Positions 60,175 through 64,000 of a stretch of DNA of 64,000 nt are shown here, piece after piece (within the stretch, counting starts at the first letter, position 1; each line of letters starts with the position of its first letter). A program made the position numbers and the translations under genes. The notes under the pieces are model-generated. The model searched no databases. It was not told the origin of the DNA and saw nothing but the letters and a program-made list of their open reading frames with translations. Where the stretch lies: assembly GCF_000004075.3 (NCBI RefSeq), contig NC_026656.2, positions 24,500,607 through 24,564,606 of the forward strand. The letters are read 5' to 3'. The DNA comes from Cucumis sativus. Its lineage: Eukaryota; Streptophyta; Magnoliopsida; Cucurbitales; Cucurbitaceae.

Positions 60175-61117
60175 AGATGTCCACAGGGCGGGGCGGGGCC
60201 GAGGATGCAACTCACCATCCTCGCCCCCTATCCCACCAATTTCTCCACGGGGAACGAGTAGAGATTACCTGAAGGGATTTTGGGGAACAGTTCCCCACAG
60301 GTTTCCTCTTTTTTTAAAGTTTAATCTCATTTGCCAATCCTTATCTACTTGAAATGTATATACATTTCCAATGTTATTTTATTTACAATAGAATATTATC
60401 AATTTTCTTATTTAAAACAATTAAAATGTAAAATTCTCATTGTTTATAAAAATAAAAATTCAACTATTAGAAGATACATTTAGAAATGAAAAATTTACAT
60501 AAATAAAAAACATAGAAAGTATTTACATCCTATAGAAAAAAAATAAGGATACTTTGGAAAAGTATAGTTATCCATTTTTGGCTTTGATTAAAATTTTGAC
60601 ATGGGTTGTAAATATTTTGTCAATTCTTCTATTTTTAAATATCCTCTCTAGAAATCCATCCATAAAATTCAAAATCCATACATTCAAAGATTAATCCATA
60701 AGTATTATAATAAAGCCTTTAATTATATTATATTTTTTAAGACACAACAACATATTTTTTAAAAGAAAAATCTACAAATCACGAGTGAAGACACACATAT
60801 GCACATACTTTTTAAGAAAAGTTGACAACATAGAAATGAAACAGAGAAAAAGAAGAAAATGAAAAATATCAAAAATATATATATATATTTTTACTTTTTT
60901 TACATATTATTAAATAAGGAAGTAAATAAATAAATATTTATATTTAATTATATATTGTATATTTAACTATACTTTTGTATGGGGCGGGGCTGTGGTCGGG
61001 GACGTTCCCCGTCCCCAGTCTCGTGTTACCAATTGGGAAATTTTTTTTTGGGGATTTTCGGTCCTGTTTAGGGTAGGTCCTTGCGGAGCCTCGATCCCGT
61101 AGGTTAAATGGACATCT
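60175..61117. mobile_element. Element with GC-rich ends and short inverted termini
   Basis: agatgtcca at 60175-60183 is the exact inverse complement of tggacatct at 61109-61117. Inside each end there is GC-rich sequence (gggcggggcggggccgagg on the left, gggcggggctgtggtcgggg and gttccccgtcccc on the right), strikingly unlike the AT-rich core and surroundings. A decayed fragment of the same family lies near 36780-36870. No protein is encoded, so it is either non-autonomous or two decayed copies in inverse orientation. Confidence 0.45.
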
Positions 61118-61519
61118 ATACATGTAGTTCATATTTGTCCACGACATGTTGAGAAAAAATAATAAGATTAATGATTAATTGAAAACAAAGATAATAATAA
61201 CGTAAGTATAATAAAAAAGATAATAAAAATTGTAGAACAATGACATGATTTTAAAAAAAAGAATATAAAAAAATTGTAGAAGAAGAAGAGAAGAAAGACA
61301 TGGTAGGTATGCAAAATTCAAAAGCTACAAACCTGAAGTATTTTAAAAGACAGGCGGGGTTTGATGACTTTATTATTTTGGTATATAGTGTTTATAAATA
61401 TTTTAATATTTTATTATATTTATGAAAATTAATTAATTTATTTATATTTTTATTATTATTGTATTTTAGTAAAGTACTAAATAGAAAATAATTAGGTCAA
61501 AATTTTCAATTTCACGCCT
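61118..61519. other. AT-rich promoter region of THO7
   Basis: Very AT-rich with no gene. It precedes a CT-rich leader starting near 61520 and so should contain the promoter. Confidence 0.45.
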
Positions 61520-63680
61520 CACTTAGTTTTTGACGCCGTCTCTATCATCTCTCAGACTCATCCTCTCGTCTCGGCCTTCCACCGTCGCCGGCGTTCAATC
61601 GTCTCTCCTTCTCAGTCTCCGGCGTTCATCTCCGATCGTCTTTCCTTCTCAGAAGTCTCCAATCGTCGCTCGCCCTCGGCTCTCTCTCTGCCGCCGGCTA
61701 CGGTACTTTGTTGTGTGCATCTTATTCTGGACAATCCAATTGGATTATTTTCTCAAGGTAAATAACTTAGTTTCTGCATTGCTTGAGTGAGTACATATTT
61801 TTGCTCCACTTAGAACTTTTGGATGATATCTATAACCATACTTGAACAAGATCTATTCTATAGATTGTACACTTTCCTTCTTCATAGAATTGTTGGATGA
61901 CATTTTGCTTTTGCTTTGGTAGTTTTATCATTTATTTTCTATTTGGTTTCATTCCACTTTGTATAAGTGAAAATGAGAGGGGAGATTTGGGGGAAAAACC
62001 TGCCGTCATATTGGCCTGGCCTTATTCGTTTTGTCTTTGAAACTTACCTATAAACAATCTTATTTTCACTTAAAATAATACAACCCAACCACTCAACCGA
62101 AGAAATAATGTTTGAGGTAGGATCACTATATTTTGAAAAATTGTATTTAGTAAGTATAGTAAGGATCTTAGATTTGAGTTTGATAGAATTAATGATAATT
62201 TTAAGTTGTTTTAATAGTCAAAATGTCACACTTAGGGTTGTAATTTGTAGTTGGTTATGAGTTTAAAAATCACTTTAGGCACTTATTGGATACTTTTTAG
62301 GTTGGTTTGAGAGTAAAATGTATCACTCACACGTTTTAAAGTTATCTTGAGATTTGATCCATCCTTTTATGTTGGTTGAGTTTTGAAGTAGTACTTCAAT
62401 TATTTTCAAATTGTTTTGAGAGTTAAGTGTCACTTAGACAATTTTAAGAGATTTTGTAGTTGGTTTTGAGGTTGGTAGTCACACTTAATCATTCATAAGT
62501 TGTTATGAGAGTTAAGACACCTTTTAGGTGATTTTTAGTAGGTTTTTAGTTTGAAAGTCACACCCAAGGCACTTTTTAACTTGTTTTGAGAGTTAAAACG
62601 TCACTTCGACACTTTGTAGAAATTTTGTGTTTGGTTTTGAGTTCGGAAGGCGCACATAATCATTTTGAAGATTGTTTTGGGCTCAACACAATTTGTAGGT
62701 GATTTAGTTGGTTTTTAGATTGAAAGTCATATTTAGGGAGTTTTGACTTGTAATGGGATTTAAAGTGTTACATAGACACTTTTAACTTGTTTTGAGAGTT
62801 GTATTGATATTTTCACACTTTTAAGGAACTTTTCAGATTGACATTGATATTACATGCGGATATCTTTCAGCTACAACAGCCAATCATGCATATATTCCAT
62901 ACTTATTGTATGCTTGAGTTGTAATATGTTGTGTCTATTCTGCAACTACGGTAGCCATTCATGCATATATTTCATACTTATTGTATGCTTTAGTTGTAAT
63001 ATGTTGTGGCTAGTCTACAGCTACGGTAGCCAATCATGCATAGATTTCATATTTATTGTACGCTTTATTGTAATATTGTAATATGTTGTGGCTATCCTAC
63101 ATACATTTTGTAGGCTTGAGTTTTATTCCTACTTAGGTAGTTTTAACTTGTTCTGAAAGTTACAGTGTTACTTGGAATTTTTTTAGAAATTTTGTAGTTG
63201 GTTTTTAGTTTGAAAGTTACACTTGAGTAGTTTTTACTTGTTTTGAGAATTAAAGTGTCACTTAGACCATTTTTAGAGATTTTGGGGTTGGTTTTGAGTT
63301 AGGAAGGTACACTTGGACATTTGTAGGTTTTTGAGATTTAAGACTTGAAGTACTTAACCACTTGTTAACTTGTTTTTTGAGTTAAAAGTGCCATTTAGAC
63401 TCATTTTAGAGATTTTGTGTTTGGGTATCTTTTAGGTTGTTTTGAGAGTTAAAGTGAGACATTGACACTTTTTGGATGTCTTTTAGGTCGGTTTGACATT
63501 GATACTGTTTCTATAGACTTGAAAGAAACACGAAACAGTCCTTCCTCAACTTCCTCACTTCTTCTATATTTCAAACTTGACCTTAGTCCTCCATTTCAAT
63601 TGCCTATTTTCGTACCTCTTCAATTTCTATGTTCTCATTTTTCACCATTTTATTTCCAGGATCTGATTAAGAAGTAGATT
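61520..63680 (+). other. THO7 5' leader exon and 1.9 kb leader intron
   Basis: A CT- and CG-rich leader ends at 61757 before gtaaataac. The intron ends at 63659 (tttatttccag), 21 bases before the ATG. The intron holds two repeat systems: diverged units built from gttttgagagttaaagtgtcacttagacac and ggttttgagttngaaagtcacac words throughout about 62200-63490, and three 75-bp units at 62871-63095. Frames inside the intron come from these repeats and are not genes. Confidence 0.6.
62871..63095. repeat. Three 75-bp tandem units in the THO7 leader intron
   Basis: Units start near 62871, 62946 and 63021 (ctacggtagcc-type) and contain atcatgcatatatttcata and attgtatgctt words. Because 75 is divisible by three, an open frame runs through them, but its periodic translation is a by-product. 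Confidence 0.88.
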
Positions 63681-64000
63681 ATGTCTGTGAGAGCGAGGAA
63701 AGTCTCCACTCGAGGGGAAGCAGTGGCAGCAAATTATGCCTTTGGGCCTCTAGAAGATGATGTTATTATTAAACACAGGCTTCTCACACGGACAACCACA
63801 ACAAGGGGGGAACCTCCATTGAAGAAGCTTCAGAAGAAGTTTACTTCCTTTGTTCTTGAGATTGAAAAGGATGGGAGTAACAATGATGACTGTGAGAAGC
63901 TTTCCAGAGCTTTTTTACAAGAGTTATCCACGTTTGAAATTCCTTTGCTGAAGAGTAAAGCAGTTGTTGATGCTAATATTAGGGAAAAGGAGAGTTTCCA
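63681..64000 (+). CDS. THO7: THO complex subunit 7 (start only)
   Basis: Subunit of the THO/TREX complex that couples transcription to mRNA export and small-RNA biogenesis in the nucleus. The first 106 codons are present and the gene runs off the window. Seen: [20 protein letters not shown] (20-39), then [16 protein letters not shown] and [20 protein letters not shown], the hallmark N-terminal blocks of plant THO7A/B. The coiled-coil part lies beyond the window. The start is fixed by a good context after a leader-intron acceptor. In Arabidopsis the homologue THO7B (At5g16790, from memory) sits next to the NAA60 gene, as here. Confidence 0.93.
   Translation, partial: MSVRARKVSTRGEAVAANYAFGPLEDDVIIKHRLLTRTTTTRGEPPLKKLQKKFTSFVLEIEKDGSNNDDCEKLSRAFLQELSTFEIPLLKSKAVVDANIREKESF

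Noticed and set aside
62854..63081. A repetitive 75-residue plus frame
   Set aside because: It is the translation of the 75-bp tandem units in the THO7 leader intron.

Overview
The window looks like nuclear DNA of a dicot plant, probably a cucurbit. It is AT-rich, its genes are split by spliceosomal introns, and it carries many plant retroelements and a plastid-DNA insert. The cucurbit guess rests on remembered resemblance of one dispersed repeat (about 3190-3400) to cucurbit intergenic DNA, so it is tentative. Eight protein genes can be supported. Six were rebuilt exon by exon from reading frame, GT..AG borders and family knowledge.

Layout. 1-3400: a tandem duplication of about 2.29 kb carrying a Ty1/copia relic. 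4298-5866 and 9637-11175 (minus): two intronless CYP89A cytochrome P450 genes in tandem, with a Ty3/gypsy integrase relic between them. 12150-13790 (minus): a broken pararetrovirus-like remnant. 15343-23939 (minus): a seven-exon peptidyl-tRNA hydrolase 2 gene. Its last intron holds a 4.3 kb LINE with a clean 14-bp target-site duplication, and that LINE contains a 324-bp TRIM retrotransposon. 28175-30043 (minus): a BPA1-like RRM gene. 30980-32346: a copia RNase H relic, a possible CACTA end and a plastid rps7 fragment. 33967-35439 (plus): APC13, 63 residues. 40942-45068 (plus): the LEW1/NUS1 subunit of cis-prenyltransferase. 47486-58071 (plus): an MCC1/NAA60-like GNAT acetyltransferase with two large introns. 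One holds decayed gypsy and LINE pieces. The other holds a very young 3.4 kb gypsy element that lacks reverse transcriptase but keeps an 896-residue open frame. 59160-61120: a palindromic repeat array and two MITE-like elements. 63681 to the window end (plus): the start of THO7, behind a 1.9 kb leader intron full of minisatellite-like repeats.

The host genes act in housekeeping or regulation: peptidyl-tRNA recycling, RNA binding and cell-death control, the anaphase-promoting complex, dolichol synthesis, protein or histone acetylation, and mRNA export. The order PTH2 - BPA1-like - GNAT - THO7 matches, from memory, Arabidopsis loci At5g16870, At5g16840, At5g16800 and At5g16790, with a partial copy on chromosome 3 (At3g03010, At3g02980, At3g02950). 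APC13 and LEW1 sit inside that block here.

No single new system stands out. The most distinctive content is the nested, internally deleted retroelements inside conserved genes, the palindromic array and the repeat-filled leader intron of THO7.
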